This document shows, piece after piece, positions 15,389 through 24,680 of a stretch of 64,000 nt of DNA. The notes beneath the pieces are model-generated. The model had not been told where the DNA came from. It saw only the letters and a program-made list of their open reading frames with translations, and made no database searches. Both the position numbers and the translations under genes were made by a program. How positions within the stretch are numbered: position 1 is the stretch's first letter; each line of letters starts with the position of its first letter. Origin of the DNA: Paenibacillus plantarum (GTDB lineage Bacteria; Bacillota; Bacilli; Paenibacillales; NBRC-103111); contig NZ_WHNY01000057.1 in assembly GCF_013141695.1 (NCBI RefSeq), forward strand, positions 1 through 64,000. The letters are read 5' to 3'.

Positions 15389-16915
15389 CTAGTGTCCTAC
15401 TGGTACATCTCCTTTGACAGGCGCTTTACCAACTTCTAGTTTAGCATTTCCCATCAATAAAATGAACGCGAGACCTAGTATAGCTAGAACAATCGTAGTT
15501 TGGAAAACTACGGCAATCGAATCCGCCAATGCGGTTAGAAGCTTATGCAATACCTCTTTGGGGATATTCGCTCTCACTTCGGGTTGAAGCAGCATGCGCG
15601 CGTCATGGAATTTCTCAGCCATAGCTGGGTCATTCAATGATTTCGTAATATTGTCTTTCAAAGCATTTACTTGAATGCTTCCGAATATCGCTACCCCAAT
15701 GGCAGAACCAACGGAACGGAAGAAAGCTACTAAGGATGTTACCGTACCCCGGCGACGGAAATCGACTTTATGGAGTGCAGACATCGACGTGATTGGAAAA
15801 CATGCGCCAATACCTAGCCCAAGAATAATCATGTAGGTTGTGATAACCCATCTCTCAGAATCAATGGAGATACCGCCAAGAAGCGATGTCGCCAACAGTA
15901 GAAGAGCAACGGATACAAGAAGCACATTCCGATAGGAGAATTTACCGATGAAGCGACCACCTAATGCACTACTTACAACAACACCCAACATCATAGGAGT
16001 CAAAGTCGAGCCAGCCGATGTCGCTGAACCTTCGAATACGCCTTGGATAAACAAGGGAATGTAGGTCCCGGCCGAAATGAGAACCGCTCCATAAGCAAAG
16101 CTAACTCCCATGCTAGATGTAAATAGCCGATTCTTGAACAAATCTAATGGCACAATGGGCTCTGCTGCGTTTTTCTCAATAAAAATAAACCCTGCTAAGA
16201 GCACGACGAACCCTGCAAATAAACCAATAATCTGCATCGAACCCCAAGCATACTCTTTCCCGCCAAACTCCAATGCGAACATGAGTGAAACGATGGCTGC
16301 CGTTAATACAACCGTACCGCCCCAATCAATTTTAGCCTTACTATGTTCCACGGACTCGTGATAAGAGAAAATAATCATAATCAGAGAAATAATACCTAGA
16401 GGTAAATTGATGAAGAAAATCCATTCCCACGTCACATGATCTGTGAAGTAAGCCCCAATAATAGGACCAAGCACACTGGATAAACCGAAAACTGCGCCGA
16501 ATAAGCCCTGCATTTTACCCCTTTTCTCAGGAGGAAAAATGTCAAAAATAATAGCAAAGGTAATCGGCATCAACGCACCGCCGCCAATACCTTGGATCGC
16601 ACGGTAGATGATCAGCTGTGTCATCGACGATGCTGTCCCACATAACGCGGATCCAATCATAAAGACGACGATCCCGATAATGAAAAATAATTTGCGCCCA
16701 TACATATCCGAAAGTTTACCGAAGATGGGCATTGCCGCCACATTGGCAATCAGATAAGCCGAGAATACCCAAACAAATTGGCTAAAACCGCCCAGCTTAG
16801 ATACAATCGTTGGCATCGCAGTCGATACAATCGTCTGATCTAGAGAAGCCAGCAAGAGCCCAAGCATCAAAGCTACAACTGTCACGGTCGGATTTGATTT
16901 ACGTGATAAAGACAT
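15389..16915 (-). CDS. DHA2-family drug efflux MFS transporter, 508 aa
   Basis: A 14-helix drug:proton antiporter of the DHA2/EmrB-QacA group. The signature LLASLDQTIVSTAMPTIV lies at about 20-37 (motif D1), GKLSDMYGRKLFF gives motif A, and IYRAIQGIGGGALMP motif B/C region. The end KLEVGKAPVKGDVPVGH is hydrophilic. A good promoter lies upstream at 16959-16986, and AAGGAGA precedes the start. It is followed by its PadR regulator. Substrates cannot be deduced. Confidence 0.92.
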   Translation of the reverse strand: MSLSRKSNPTVTVVALMLGLLLASLDQTIVSTAMPTIVSKLGGFSQFVWVFSAYLIANVAAMPIFGKLSDMYGRKLFFIIGIVVFMIGSALCGTASSMTQLIIYRAIQGIGGGALMPITFAIIFDIFPPEKRGKMQGLFGAVFGLSSVLGPIIGAYFTDHVTWEWIFFINLPLGIISLIMIIFSYHESVEHSKAKIDWGGTVVLTAAIVSLMFALEFGGKEYAWGSMQIIGLFAGFVVLLAGFIFIEKNAAEPIVPLDLFKNRLFTSSMGVSFAYGAVLISAGTYIPLFIQGVFEGSATSAGSTLTPMMLGVVVSSALGGRFIGKFSYRNVLLVSVALLLLATSLLGGISIDSERWVITTYMIILGLGIGACFPITSMSALHKVDFRRRGTVTSLVAFFRSVGSAIGVAIFGSIQVNALKDNITKSLNDPAMAEKFHDARMLLQPEVRANIPKEVLHKLLTALADSIAVVFQTTIVLAILGLAFILLMGNAKLEVGKAPVKGDVPVGH

Positions 16916-16958
16916 ACGTGGAGTCTCCTTAATCGTTCTGTTTTAAAATACATAAATT

Positions 16959-16986
16959 ATTATATTCAAATTTGAGTAATTTGCAA
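16959..16986 (-). promoter_or_regulatory. Pump promoter with palindromic operator
   Basis: Minus strand: -35 TTGCAA (16986-16981), 16-base spacer, -10 TATAAT (16964-16959). The spacer contains the palindrome TCAAATTTGA (16966-16975), placed where a bound PadR protein would block polymerase. Confidence 0.65.
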
Positions 16987-17182
16987 AGATAATTTTCAGT
17001 TATCCGCTTCTCTTCTATACAACAGTAGCTTACGCTCAGAGACCCGCAATTATCCCGCCATGTTGCCTAGTTAGCACTTCCTATCATATAATAAAGTCAG
17101 AAAAGGTTTTTATGTCCTTTACAATTTCGATAAATTTTATTTGTACCCTTGATCTTACATCTAACTTGCAGGAGGTAATCTG

Positions 17183-18085
17183 ATGAATATGAACCAGTTA
17201 GAAACCCTGCTCACGATTTCTAAGACGATGAGCTTTCGTAAAGCTGGTGAAATTCTAAACTTGACCCAACCTGCCGTTTCCGCGCAAATAAAAAGTCTTG
17301 AGGATGAATTTGGTACGATTCTCATTGATCGTAATCAGCCTGTTACTTTAACAGATAGTGGAAAGCTTTTCTTGGAACATGCGGAAAAAATATTACGGAT
17401 CACGAGTGATCTGAAACAGCGTCTTTCCGATCTGAGTCAAACCCCTCAAGGTCATATCCATATTGGCACAACGACTTCCATTGCCATGCAGATCTTGCCG
17501 AGGGTCCTTTCCTATTTCCAGGATCAATTCCCGCTGATTAAAACAACCATTCATTCCATGACCTCTTCTCAGATCATGACATCCGTGGAAAACGGTCATA
17601 TCGATATTGGGATCACGTATTTGTTTGAGAAGAATCCAGCTTTGGAGACTTCCGTGCTTTACTATGATAATTTTGAACTCATCGTCTCCACGCACCATCC
17701 TCTTAGTCGTTTCACACATTTATCTATCGAGAAGCTTAGAAATATTCCGTTTATTATGCTTTCCCCAGAAACTGCGGGTCGACGTTTCGTCGATCAAATC
17801 TTCAAATCCTATGATGTCTCGCCTCATATTGTCATGGAGTTGTCAAGCAGTGAGGAAGTGAAGCGCATGGTCGAGTTAAATCTAGGTGTTGCGATCATAT
17901 CCAAAATGTCTGTTGCGGATGAACTTCGACATGGCTCATTGAAGATGGTAAAAGTAAACGAACTGGATATTACCCATCCGGTAGGCGTAGTATATAAGTC
18001 AGGAAGATACTTGAATTCTGCCATGCAACAATTTCTTCGCGATCTCAAAGGAATGCCGGAAACGCAATTTATCGGTTCTGAATAG
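17183..18085 (+). CDS. LysR-family regulator, 300 aa
   Basis: A LysR-type regulator: winged helix at about 3-62 (LETLLTISKTMSFRKAGE, LTQPAVSAQIKSLE) and a substrate-binding-like effector domain at about 90-295. The ATG follows AGGAGGT by 7 bases. Its stop codon TAG forms part of the ribosome site of the PHP-phosphatase gene 11 bases on, so the two are co-transcribed. It is divergent from the efflux pump, whose promoter lies in the same 267-base spacer. The target genes are not certain; the phosphatase is the nearest. Confidence 0.9.
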   Translation: MNMNQLETLLTISKTMSFRKAGEILNLTQPAVSAQIKSLEDEFGTILIDRNQPVTLTDSGKLFLEHAEKILRITSDLKQRLSDLSQTPQGHIHIGTTTSIAMQILPRVLSYFQDQFPLIKTTIHSMTSSQIMTSVENGHIDIGITYLFEKNPALETSVLYYDNFELIVSTHHPLSRFTHLSIEKLRNIPFIMLSPETAGRRFVDQIFKSYDVSPHIVMELSSSEEVKRMVELNLGVAIISKMSVADELRHGSLKMVKVNELDITHPVGVVYKSGRYLNSAMQQFLRDLKGMPETQFIGSE

Positions 18086-18096
18086 GAGGCCTTTCA

Positions 18097-18903
18097 GTGA
18101 AATTCGACTTACATACGCATCATGAGCGATGCGGACATGCGCAAGATACCATACGTGACTATATTGAGGCAGCCATTGCCGCTGGCCTTCAAGTAATTGG
18201 CATCTCCGATCACTCCCCCTACTTTGGAAGCTCGGAAGATCATGCACAACCTGCCATCGCCATGGCAAAAAGCGAATTTCCCCGCTATATTGAGGAAGTA
18301 CTTCAACTCAAACAAGCGTATGCAGGTAAAATTAATGTACTCTTAGGTGTGGAATCAGATTATTTCCCAGAGCACGTGGAGATTTATAAGCAAGAATACG
18401 CGAAGTATCCGTTCGATTACATCATTGGCTCCGTTCATCTATCCGGAGGTGTGAGCATCTTCAATCGCAACCGATGGAAGAAGTTGAACGAAGCTGAGCA
18501 CGTTGAGCATAAGGAAGAGTATTATCGTCTGATTGCTGAGTCCGCGCGATCGGGAATGTTCCAAATTCTTGGGCATATCGATGCGATGAAAGGCTTCTAC
18601 CCTGCCTTTTCAGATATCACGACACCAAAGGTCGATGAGACTTTGAAAATCATCGGAGAATCCGGCGTTGCGATTGAGATTAATACGTCAGGCAAAACGA
18701 AAGATGTTGGCGGCTGGTACCCCTCACATGAGATTCTAGAGCGTGCGCTGCATTATGGCGTTGAGGTTACTTTCGGTTCTGACGCCCATGTCCCTAGCCG
18801 CGTTGCTGACGATTGGGAAGAAGTTCAGAAAACTTTGAAAGAAATTGGCTTCCAGCATTGGGTCTATTTCGAAAATAAACAGAAGCAAATTGTCGCGCTG
18901 TAG
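18097..18903 (+). CDS. PHP-domain phosphatase, histidinol-phosphatase HisJ-like, 268 aa
   Basis: A PHP-domain phosphoesterase with metal ligands at the start (DLHTHHERCGHA), GISDHSPY (about 35), GVESDYFPEH, DYIIGSVHLSGG, LGHIDAMK and GSDAHVPS. These are typical of histidinol-phosphatase HisJ (histidine synthesis, EC 3.1.3.15) and its relatives. No other his gene is nearby, so a different phosphomonoester is possible. The start is GTG, after TAGGAGG that overlaps the LysR stop. A strong terminator follows. Confidence 0.85.
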   Translation: MKFDLHTHHERCGHAQDTIRDYIEAAIAAGLQVIGISDHSPYFGSSEDHAQPAIAMAKSEFPRYIEEVLQLKQAYAGKINVLLGVESDYFPEHVEIYKQEYAKYPFDYIIGSVHLSGGVSIFNRNRWKKLNEAEHVEHKEEYYRLIAESARSGMFQILGHIDAMKGFYPAFSDITTPKVDETLKIIGESGVAIEINTSGKTKDVGGWYPSHEILERALHYGVEVTFGSDAHVPSRVADDWEEVQKTLKEIGFQHWVYFENKQKQIVAL

Positions 18904-18923
18904 CGGACTTTTTCTTATTCCAT

Positions 18924-18965
18924 ATACCAAAGAGGTGCCCTAGTGATGGGGCACCTCTTTGGTAT
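18924..18965. terminator. Bidirectional terminator
   Basis: ACCAAAGAGGTGCCC pairs with GGGCACCTCTTTGGT around a short loop, between the convergent PHP and GGDEF-EAL genes. Confidence 0.85.
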
Positions 18966-21281
18966 TTATATATCATAATTATGAACAGAATTTGCTCCTA
19001 AGAATGCCAATTTATCATGGAGTTCTTCATTCAGAATCGCTTGCAACTGTGCGGGTTTCATCGGCTTATAGAAATAATAGCCTTGGATGTGATGGCAGCC
19101 ATTCGCCACCAAGAAGTCCGCCTGTTCTTCCGTCTCTACTCCCTCTGCAATCATTTGCAGCCCAAAAGCATTCGCCACAGAAATGATCGCTTTGATCATG
19201 GCGCGATCTTTGTCATCGGTTTGAACACCACGAACAAAGGACTGGTCCAGTTTAATCTTCGTGACCGGAAACCTTTTCAGATAGCTTAAGGATGAATAAT
19301 GCGTACCGAAATCATCCACGGAGATAGAGATTCCTAATTGGCGAAGCCTATTCAAAACGCCCATTTGTTCATCCTGCATCGCTACATTTTCCGTGATTTC
19401 CATCTCCAAATATCGCGCTTCCAGCCCGGTCTCTTCTAGAATCGCAATAACCTTATCCACAAAGCGTTCATCATGCAGTTGTTTGACAGATATATTAACA
19501 GAGATCCTCAGCGGTTCAGTGGTTTGACGATGCCAAGCTTTCATCTGACTGCACGCGCCGCGGAGCACCCATTCACCAATTACATCAATAAGTCCTATTT
19601 CCTCCGCTACCGGAATAAAATCGGACGGCGAAATGTAGCCTTTCGTCGTATGATTCCAACGTAAAAGTGCTTCAACGCCTGTAATTGCCCCCTTCATGCA
19701 ATCCACCTGGGGTTGATATACAATCTCAAGCTCATTTCGATCCATCGACTGACGGAGGTGATTCTCCATTTCCAACTTAGAAATTGACAACATCTCCATG
19801 TGTTGATTGAAGAAGCTATAGGAGCTGCCACTTTCTTTTTTAGCCATATACATCGCAATATCCGCATTTTTCAGCAGCGCTTCCCACGTTTCACCGCCAT
19901 ATGGATACTGTACAATGCCAATACTCGCATTTATAAAGAAAGAACGATTCGCCAATATACAAGGTGGTTTCAAGACAGCAATAAGTTGTTCGCAGAAAGC
20001 TTGAATTTCCTGCTGGCTAGAGCAATTCTCCAATAAAATCGCAAATTCATCTCCACCAAACCTAGCAAAGGTATGGAAAACCAAATGAGATTGCTGGATG
20101 CGTTGAACAACCTTTTGCAGCATATAGTCACCCATATGATGCCCATGTGAATCGTTGACCATTTTAAAATTATCAAGATCAAAGAAAAGGACGACGAGTG
20201 AGGTCCCCCTCACCTGATTGTAAGTAATTTGCTCTTTCAACATCATCTGAAAATGAGCACGGTTATGTATGCCTGTCAGTACATCGTGGTAGGCCATATA
20301 GGACAACATTTGCTCCGATTCCTGCATCCGCTTCGTAGACTCCTGTAGTTCCTGCTGACCCGCAATCAACTCTTCATTGGCCGCTGTCAAATCTTCATTC
20401 GCGATCTGCAGCTCTTGTGTCCTCTCGTTCACAGCTTCACTGAGCCGATCACGTTGTCGAATGATATAGATAATGAAGAATAAGCCAAGAAATAAAACGA
20501 GAAGTATGGAAAAGCGGATGATGAGCATTTGAATATTGATCGTTTTTACCGCGCTATCAGGAGGGGTAGCTGCTAGTTCCCATTTCGTATCCTGAAGATC
20601 GATCACTGAGATCAAAGGGGACTGAAAGAACATTCTATTTTCCCCGTAAAATGCTGGCATGCCTGGACTACGAATGGCCATCCGCGGCCCTTCATCAGCA
20701 TCGTCTTCAATCCCTGCTTCAATAAGCAACTTGTCCATGTTAATGGCAACGGAGACGAAGCCCCAGAAAACGCCATCTTGAAATAGTGCTTTACGAGCTA
20801 CCAAACCTTGCACACCTTGAAGCAGCATAAAAGGACCGTCGGTCGTCATTTTTTTCGTTTGCAGAGCTTGATTGACTTGCTTCTGAACATTCTCTCGAGG
20901 ATCCTGCAGGAGATCCCAATTCATAATATCCTCATTCCCTTTCAAAGGATAAACGAACTTCATAACCCCATGTGGTGCTATGACAACATTAAAGGCAGAC
21001 GCTTGTGAACCTGCATATAACGCTTCAATATACGCTTGAATCTCTTGATCACTTTTGTCTTTCAAATAGCCGGCGCTGACATAGGCCTCTAAACTTACCA
21101 TCAAATTGAAATTACGATTAATGACAGACTGTAAAGCAACAGCTTTGGCAGATAATTGCGCAGCCTCCGTACTTTGCAGTTCATTCAGAAGCGATTTTTT
21201 ATAGGTAGTGAGAACCGATTCAGTTGAGGTAAACAGAAGGACAAAGATGAGGGATAAGAAGAAATACTGCATTCTGTTCAT
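18966..21281 (-). CDS. GGDEF-EAL cyclic-di-GMP protein with extracellular sensor, 771 aa
   Basis: A membrane protein that can make and break cyclic-di-GMP. An N-terminal membrane helix (residues about 5-25) and a second one at about 255-275 enclose an extracellular CHASE-like sensor domain. After a coiled coil of Glu/Ala/Gln-rich repeats come a GGDEF domain (the FARFGGDEFAIL motif near residue 407, intact) and an EAL domain from about 515 (GVEALLRWNH, LEMEITENVA, DDFGTHYSSLSYL) with the usual metal-binding residues. The start at 21281 follows GGGAGGAAAG and is preferred over the upstream ATG at 21329. Both catalytic motifs look intact, so the activity may be dual. Confidence 0.92.
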   Translation of the reverse strand: MNRMQYFFLSLIFVLLFTSTESVLTTYKKSLLNELQSTEAAQLSAKAVALQSVINRNFNLMVSLEAYVSAGYLKDKSDQEIQAYIEALYAGSQASAFNVVIAPHGVMKFVYPLKGNEDIMNWDLLQDPRENVQKQVNQALQTKKMTTDGPFMLLQGVQGLVARKALFQDGVFWGFVSVAINMDKLLIEAGIEDDADEGPRMAIRSPGMPAFYGENRMFFQSPLISVIDLQDTKWELAATPPDSAVKTINIQMLIIRFSILLVLFLGLFFIIYIIRQRDRLSEAVNERTQELQIANEDLTAANEELIAGQQELQESTKRMQESEQMLSYMAYHDVLTGIHNRAHFQMMLKEQITYNQVRGTSLVVLFFDLDNFKMVNDSHGHHMGDYMLQKVVQRIQQSHLVFHTFARFGGDEFAILLENCSSQQEIQAFCEQLIAVLKPPCILANRSFFINASIGIVQYPYGGETWEALLKNADIAMYMAKKESGSSYSFFNQHMEMLSISKLEMENHLRQSMDRNELEIVYQPQVDCMKGAITGVEALLRWNHTTKGYISPSDFIPVAEEIGLIDVIGEWVLRGACSQMKAWHRQTTEPLRISVNISVKQLHDERFVDKVIAILEETGLEARYLEMEITENVAMQDEQMGVLNRLRQLGISISVDDFGTHYSSLSYLKRFPVTKIKLDQSFVRGVQTDDKDRAMIKAIISVANAFGLQMIAEGVETEEQADFLVANGCHHIQGYYFYKPMKPAQLQAILNEELHDKLAFLGANSVHNYDI

Positions 21282-21599
21282 AGGTCTTTCCTCCCATATT
21301 TGACTTGAAGCAGGAACATAATTCGACAACTTTCTCTATTATTTCATCTCTTCTCCCTTACTGGCAATACATTTATTTGCCTCCGGGCTCGTTTATACAT
21401 GAGTTATGAACTTCTTGGTAACGCCTAGTATTTCTGGGACTTAAGTCTCGCCATAATGACTGCTCGTTTAATTAGCACTATGCCATAACTCAGGGTCCAT
21501 AATCCCCCTACCAAATCCTTTCTAGCGAGTTGGCGTTCCCACACTTCCTTACTTGATATATAATTAGACTAGATGACCCTGACGAATGGAGACATGAAG
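21282..21599. other. Gene-free divergent spacer
   Basis: A 318-base stretch between the GGDEF-EAL and ParB-like genes. A TATAAT at 21559-21564 could be a -10 box for the ParB-like gene; no matching -35 at 17 bases is convincing. I see no other structure. Confidence 0.4.
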
Positions 21600-22682
21600 A
21601 TGGACATACATAACATTTCTATGCATCTCATTGATGAGGACACGGACCAGCCCCGCTACCAGTTCAATGAAGAAGCACTGCAAGAATTAATGAAAAGTAT
21701 TGGGGAAATTGGCTTACTTTCTCCGATCAAAGTGCGTACAACCGCCAACAACCGATATAAGATCATTTATGGCAATCGCAGATATAAAGCTACCAAAATG
21801 CTCGGGCTTCCAACCATTTCATGTATCGTGTCCACGGTAACGGATGAGATGGAAATCTATCTAGAGCAGATTGCTGAAAATCTCACACGAGAAGGCTTCT
21901 CTCCCATTGAGGAAGCCGAAGCTTTCCATAAGCTCATGCATGATGCGAAATTTAGCTCATCTATTAAATATCTTTCTGGTAAGCTTGGCAAACCTGAAAC
22001 GTATATCAAAAACAAGTGTGAGCTGCTTAAGTTTGGTAACTCCGTAAAGAAGCTCATCGTAGGCGGCACGGAGATTCGCAAAGATAAGCTTACGGAAGAT
22101 CAATTGCTGCCGTTGAAAGATCTTCCAATGGAGCATCGTGATCCCTTAGCTCTGATCATGGCACGTGATGAAATGCCAGTCAGTGATGTGAAGAAAATTG
22201 CCAAGATGTTTAAAGATAAAGACATCTCTGACCGAATCAAGGGGCAGTTGCTCTATAAATCAGGGCCTGAACTAATCGAAACCTGGTCTACCTTCCAGAA
22301 CAATCGGGCTGAACGCGCGAAACCGATCGCTGCCAAGGCACCTGCGAAAGCTGAGAAGATCAAAGTTGAGGTTCAAGAAGTTGCCGTACCTGCTGTGCAG
22401 GGGATTGATGGTAACAACGTGGGGCTGCCAGTAGAAGCTAATCCTTCTATATCGCAAGCTGATGTAAGTGCTGCTGCTGGATCGCTGTTACAAGCTAGAC
22501 TACAGCAATTACTTCAAACGATTCCTACTCCACCTACTTCTAGCGAGCTGCAGCAGGAACAGGTTGGGATGAATGAGCAACAAAGAGAGCAATTCTCCCA
22601 AGACGTCTCGACGTTAGTGGAACAATTAGAGAAGCAATTAGAAGCTTGGAGAACGGTACAAAGCTTCGCTGTCTCTCGTTAA
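21600..22682 (+). CDS. Orphan ParB/Spo0J-type nuclease-fold protein, 360 aa
   Basis: A ParB N-terminal domain (about residues 5-95) with the family signatures DQPRYQFNEEAL, IYGNRRYKATKML and EQIAENLTREGFSPIEEAEA is followed by a KorB-like HTH part and a Gln/Ala-rich C-terminus. Chromosomal ParB binds parS and CTP, but here there is no parA beside it, so it is an extra ParB-like protein, perhaps a transcription regulator or a Noc-like protein. The ATG at 21600 lies 8 bases after GGAG and is preferred over ATGs at 21573 and 21594. A strong terminator follows. Confidence 0.82.
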   Translation: MDIHNISMHLIDEDTDQPRYQFNEEALQELMKSIGEIGLLSPIKVRTTANNRYKIIYGNRRYKATKMLGLPTISCIVSTVTDEMEIYLEQIAENLTREGFSPIEEAEAFHKLMHDAKFSSSIKYLSGKLGKPETYIKNKCELLKFGNSVKKLIVGGTEIRKDKLTEDQLLPLKDLPMEHRDPLALIMARDEMPVSDVKKIAKMFKDKDISDRIKGQLLYKSGPELIETWSTFQNNRAERAKPIAAKAPAKAEKIKVEVQEVAVPAVQGIDGNNVGLPVEANPSISQADVSAAAGSLLQARLQQLLQTIPTPPTSSELQQEQVGMNEQQREQFSQDVSTLVEQLEKQLEAWRTVQSFAVSR

Positions 22683-22691
22683 AATTAACCT

Positions 22692-22752
22692 ACACCGCAT
22701 GTGATTCGTGTTACTCCTAGTGAGGAAAGCACGAGCTGCATGCGGTGTTTTT
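22692..22752 (+). terminator. Terminator of the ParB-like gene
   Basis: ACACCGCATG pairs with CATGCGGTGT, followed by five T residues, around a larger loop. Confidence 0.85.
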
Positions 22753-22805
22753 ATTGCTTGTTCAAATGTAGACGGCGATCCGAATCAACGAAGATTTACT
22801 ACTTC

Positions 22806-22833
22806 CATACTACCATACAAGTATGGTAGTATG
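22806..22833. promoter_or_regulatory. Perfect 13-bp inverted repeat, GntR operator candidate
   Basis: CATACTACCATAC, two bases, then GTATGGTAGTATG is a flawless inverted repeat 33 bases upstream of the GntR start. GntR-family regulators act as dimers on such palindromes and commonly control their own operon; here it would govern the uxu genes. Confidence 0.75.
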
Positions 22834-22865
22834 AGTTTAGGCTTCATTTTGCAAAGGAGATCCCT

Positions 22866-23543
22866 ATGGATTATTTCAAAAAACCACTGATTAGTTCGAC
22901 ACGTGATGCCGTCTATCACACGCTAAAGGCTCAAATTCTGAGTCTTGCCCTGCTTCCAGGCGCTACTATTTCAGAGAAAGAAATGTCGGTAAGCTTCAAT
23001 GTGAGTCGGACACCTGTTCGGGAAAGCTTCGTGCAATTAGCACAGGAAGGCTTGCTGGATATTTATCCGCAACGCGGTACGGTAGTCTCTCGCATTGATC
23101 TGGAGCTGGTGGATGAAGCTCGCTTCATTCGCGAACATCTAGAAAGCGCCGTTATTCGCTTGGCCTGTCTCTCTTTTCCGGAAGAGTCCCTGCGCTTGCT
23201 TCGAATGAATTTAGCCTCGCAGAAAGTGTGTATGGATGAACAAGACTTCAAGAAAATGTTTGAGCTTGATGAGGAGTTTCATCGGACGATCTTCGAAGGC
23301 TGCAAGAAAATGAACACATGGGCCGTCATTGGGCAAATTAATGTGCATTTGAACCGCACCCGTATGCTTCGCTTAGCGACTGATCATCATTGGGATGAAC
23401 TCTATGCACAGCATGGGCAGATAGTGGATGCCATCCAAGAGCAGCAGCCAGATAAGGCAGAACAATTGATACGCAGGCATCTTCAAGTTGGCATTGCTGA
23501 TCAAGCATTATTAAAAGAGAAGTTCCCTACGTATTTCAAATAG
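22866..23543 (+). CDS. GntR/FadR-subfamily regulator of hexuronate genes, 225 aa
   Basis: A GntR regulator with an N-terminal winged helix (about residues 10-75; STRDAVYHTLKAQIL, FNVSRTPVRESFVQL) and a C-terminal FCD effector domain, all-helical with metal-binding candidates. FCD-type regulators often sense sugar acids. It is followed at 31 bases by uxuA and the reductase gene and preceded by the perfect inverted repeat at 22806, so it very probably represses the operon and is relieved by a hexuronate intermediate. The start has AAAGGAG. The name UxuR/KdgR would be premature. Confidence 0.9.
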   Translation: MDYFKKPLISSTRDAVYHTLKAQILSLALLPGATISEKEMSVSFNVSRTPVRESFVQLAQEGLLDIYPQRGTVVSRIDLELVDEARFIREHLESAVIRLACLSFPEESLRLLRMNLASQKVCMDEQDFKKMFELDEEFHRTIFEGCKKMNTWAVIGQINVHLNRTRMLRLATDHHWDELYAQHGQIVDAIQEQQPDKAEQLIRRHLQVGIADQALLKEKFPTYFK

Positions 23544-23573
23544 GTTGATTATATTGGAGGCGAATGTTCATCT

Positions 23574-24680
23574 ATGAAAATGGTATTCCGCTGGTTTGGA
23601 GAGGGCAACGATACCGTCACCCTAAAGCAAATTAAACAAATTCCCGGTGTTGAAGGTATCGTCTGGGCACTGCATGATATACCTGCCGGTGAAGAATGGC
23701 CGATGGATAAGATTCAGAAAATCAAAGCCGGGGCTGATCGTGCGGGGCTGCATATGCAGGTCGTGGAGAGCGTCAACATTCATGAGGATATTAAATTAGG
23801 ACTGCCAAGTCGCGATACGTACATGGCTAATTATAAGAAAACGATCGCCACGTTAGCGCAAGTTGGTGTCAAGGTCATTTGCTACAATTTTATGCCTGTA
23901 TTCGATTGGGTACGGACAGATTTACATAAGGAGCTGGAAGACGGCTCGACGGCACTATTTTATGAAAAAAGTAAAATTGCCAACCTCGACCTAACTGAGC
24001 ATGTTGGACGGATTAATGCCAACCCCGATTTCAGTATGCCAGGCTGGGAGCCTGAGCGACTCGCTCATTTGACGGAGCTATTTGATGCCTATAAGGATGT
24101 CACCGAAGAGCAGCTGTGGGCGAACCTCAAGTATTTCTTGGATGAAATTATTCCCGTGGCCGCCGAGCACGGTATTCGCATGGCAATTCACCCGGACGAC
24201 CCGCCTTGGTCCGTCTTCGGATTACCAAGATTAATGACGAGCCAAGTAAATATTCGCCGTTTCTTAGCCTTACATGACAGCCCGTATAACGGGCTTACGA
24301 TGTGCAGTGGCTCACTCGGTGCGAACCCGAGCAATGATATTGTCTCGATCGTGCATGAATTCGCGGATCGGATTCCTTTTGCCCATCTGCGGAATGTTCG
24401 CGTGTATGAGAATGGTGATTTCATTGAAACCTCTCATCGTACACAGGATGGCACGGTAGATATGTCAGGCATTGTGCAGGCGCTGCATGCGAACAATTAT
24501 GAAGGATTTTGCCGGCCGGATCATGGTCGACATATTTGGGATGAGCGTTGCAGACCTGGATACGGGTTGTACGATCGGGCATTAGGTATCATGTATTTAT
24601 GGGGACTTTGGGACATGCTGTGTCGCCAAGGTGGTAAATTACAAGAAGGAGCTGTCACTGCATATGAGCGGATTAACTAA
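23574..24680 (+). CDS. uxuA: Mannonate dehydratase UxuA, 368 aa
   Basis: Catalyses D-mannonate to 2-keto-3-deoxygluconate (EC 4.2.1.8) in D-glucuronate breakdown. The TIM-barrel protein matches UxuA throughout: the start MVFRWFGEGNDTVTL, KVICYNFMPVFDWVRTDL, GIRMAIHPDDPPWSVFG, MCSGSLGANP and the C-terminal CRPDHGRHIWDE with metal and substrate ligands. Length is normal. The GGAGG site is rather far (about 13 bases) from the ATG. It overlaps the downstream reductase by 17 bases, showing an operon. Confidence 0.96.
   Translation: MKMVFRWFGEGNDTVTLKQIKQIPGVEGIVWALHDIPAGEEWPMDKIQKIKAGADRAGLHMQVVESVNIHEDIKLGLPSRDTYMANYKKTIATLAQVGVKVICYNFMPVFDWVRTDLHKELEDGSTALFYEKSKIANLDLTEHVGRINANPDFSMPGWEPERLAHLTELFDAYKDVTEEQLWANLKYFLDEIIPVAAEHGIRMAIHPDDPPWSVFGLPRLMTSQVNIRRFLALHDSPYNGLTMCSGSLGANPSNDIVSIVHEFADRIPFAHLRNVRVYENGDFIETSHRTQDGTVDMSGIVQALHANNYEGFCRPDHGRHIWDERCRPGYGLYDRALGIMYLWGLWDMLCRQGGKLQEGAVTAYERIN

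Noticed and set aside
21559..21600. Leaderless ParB start at 21573
   Set aside because: GGAG at 21588-21591 places the ribosome site for ATG at 21600, which begins the recognisable domain.
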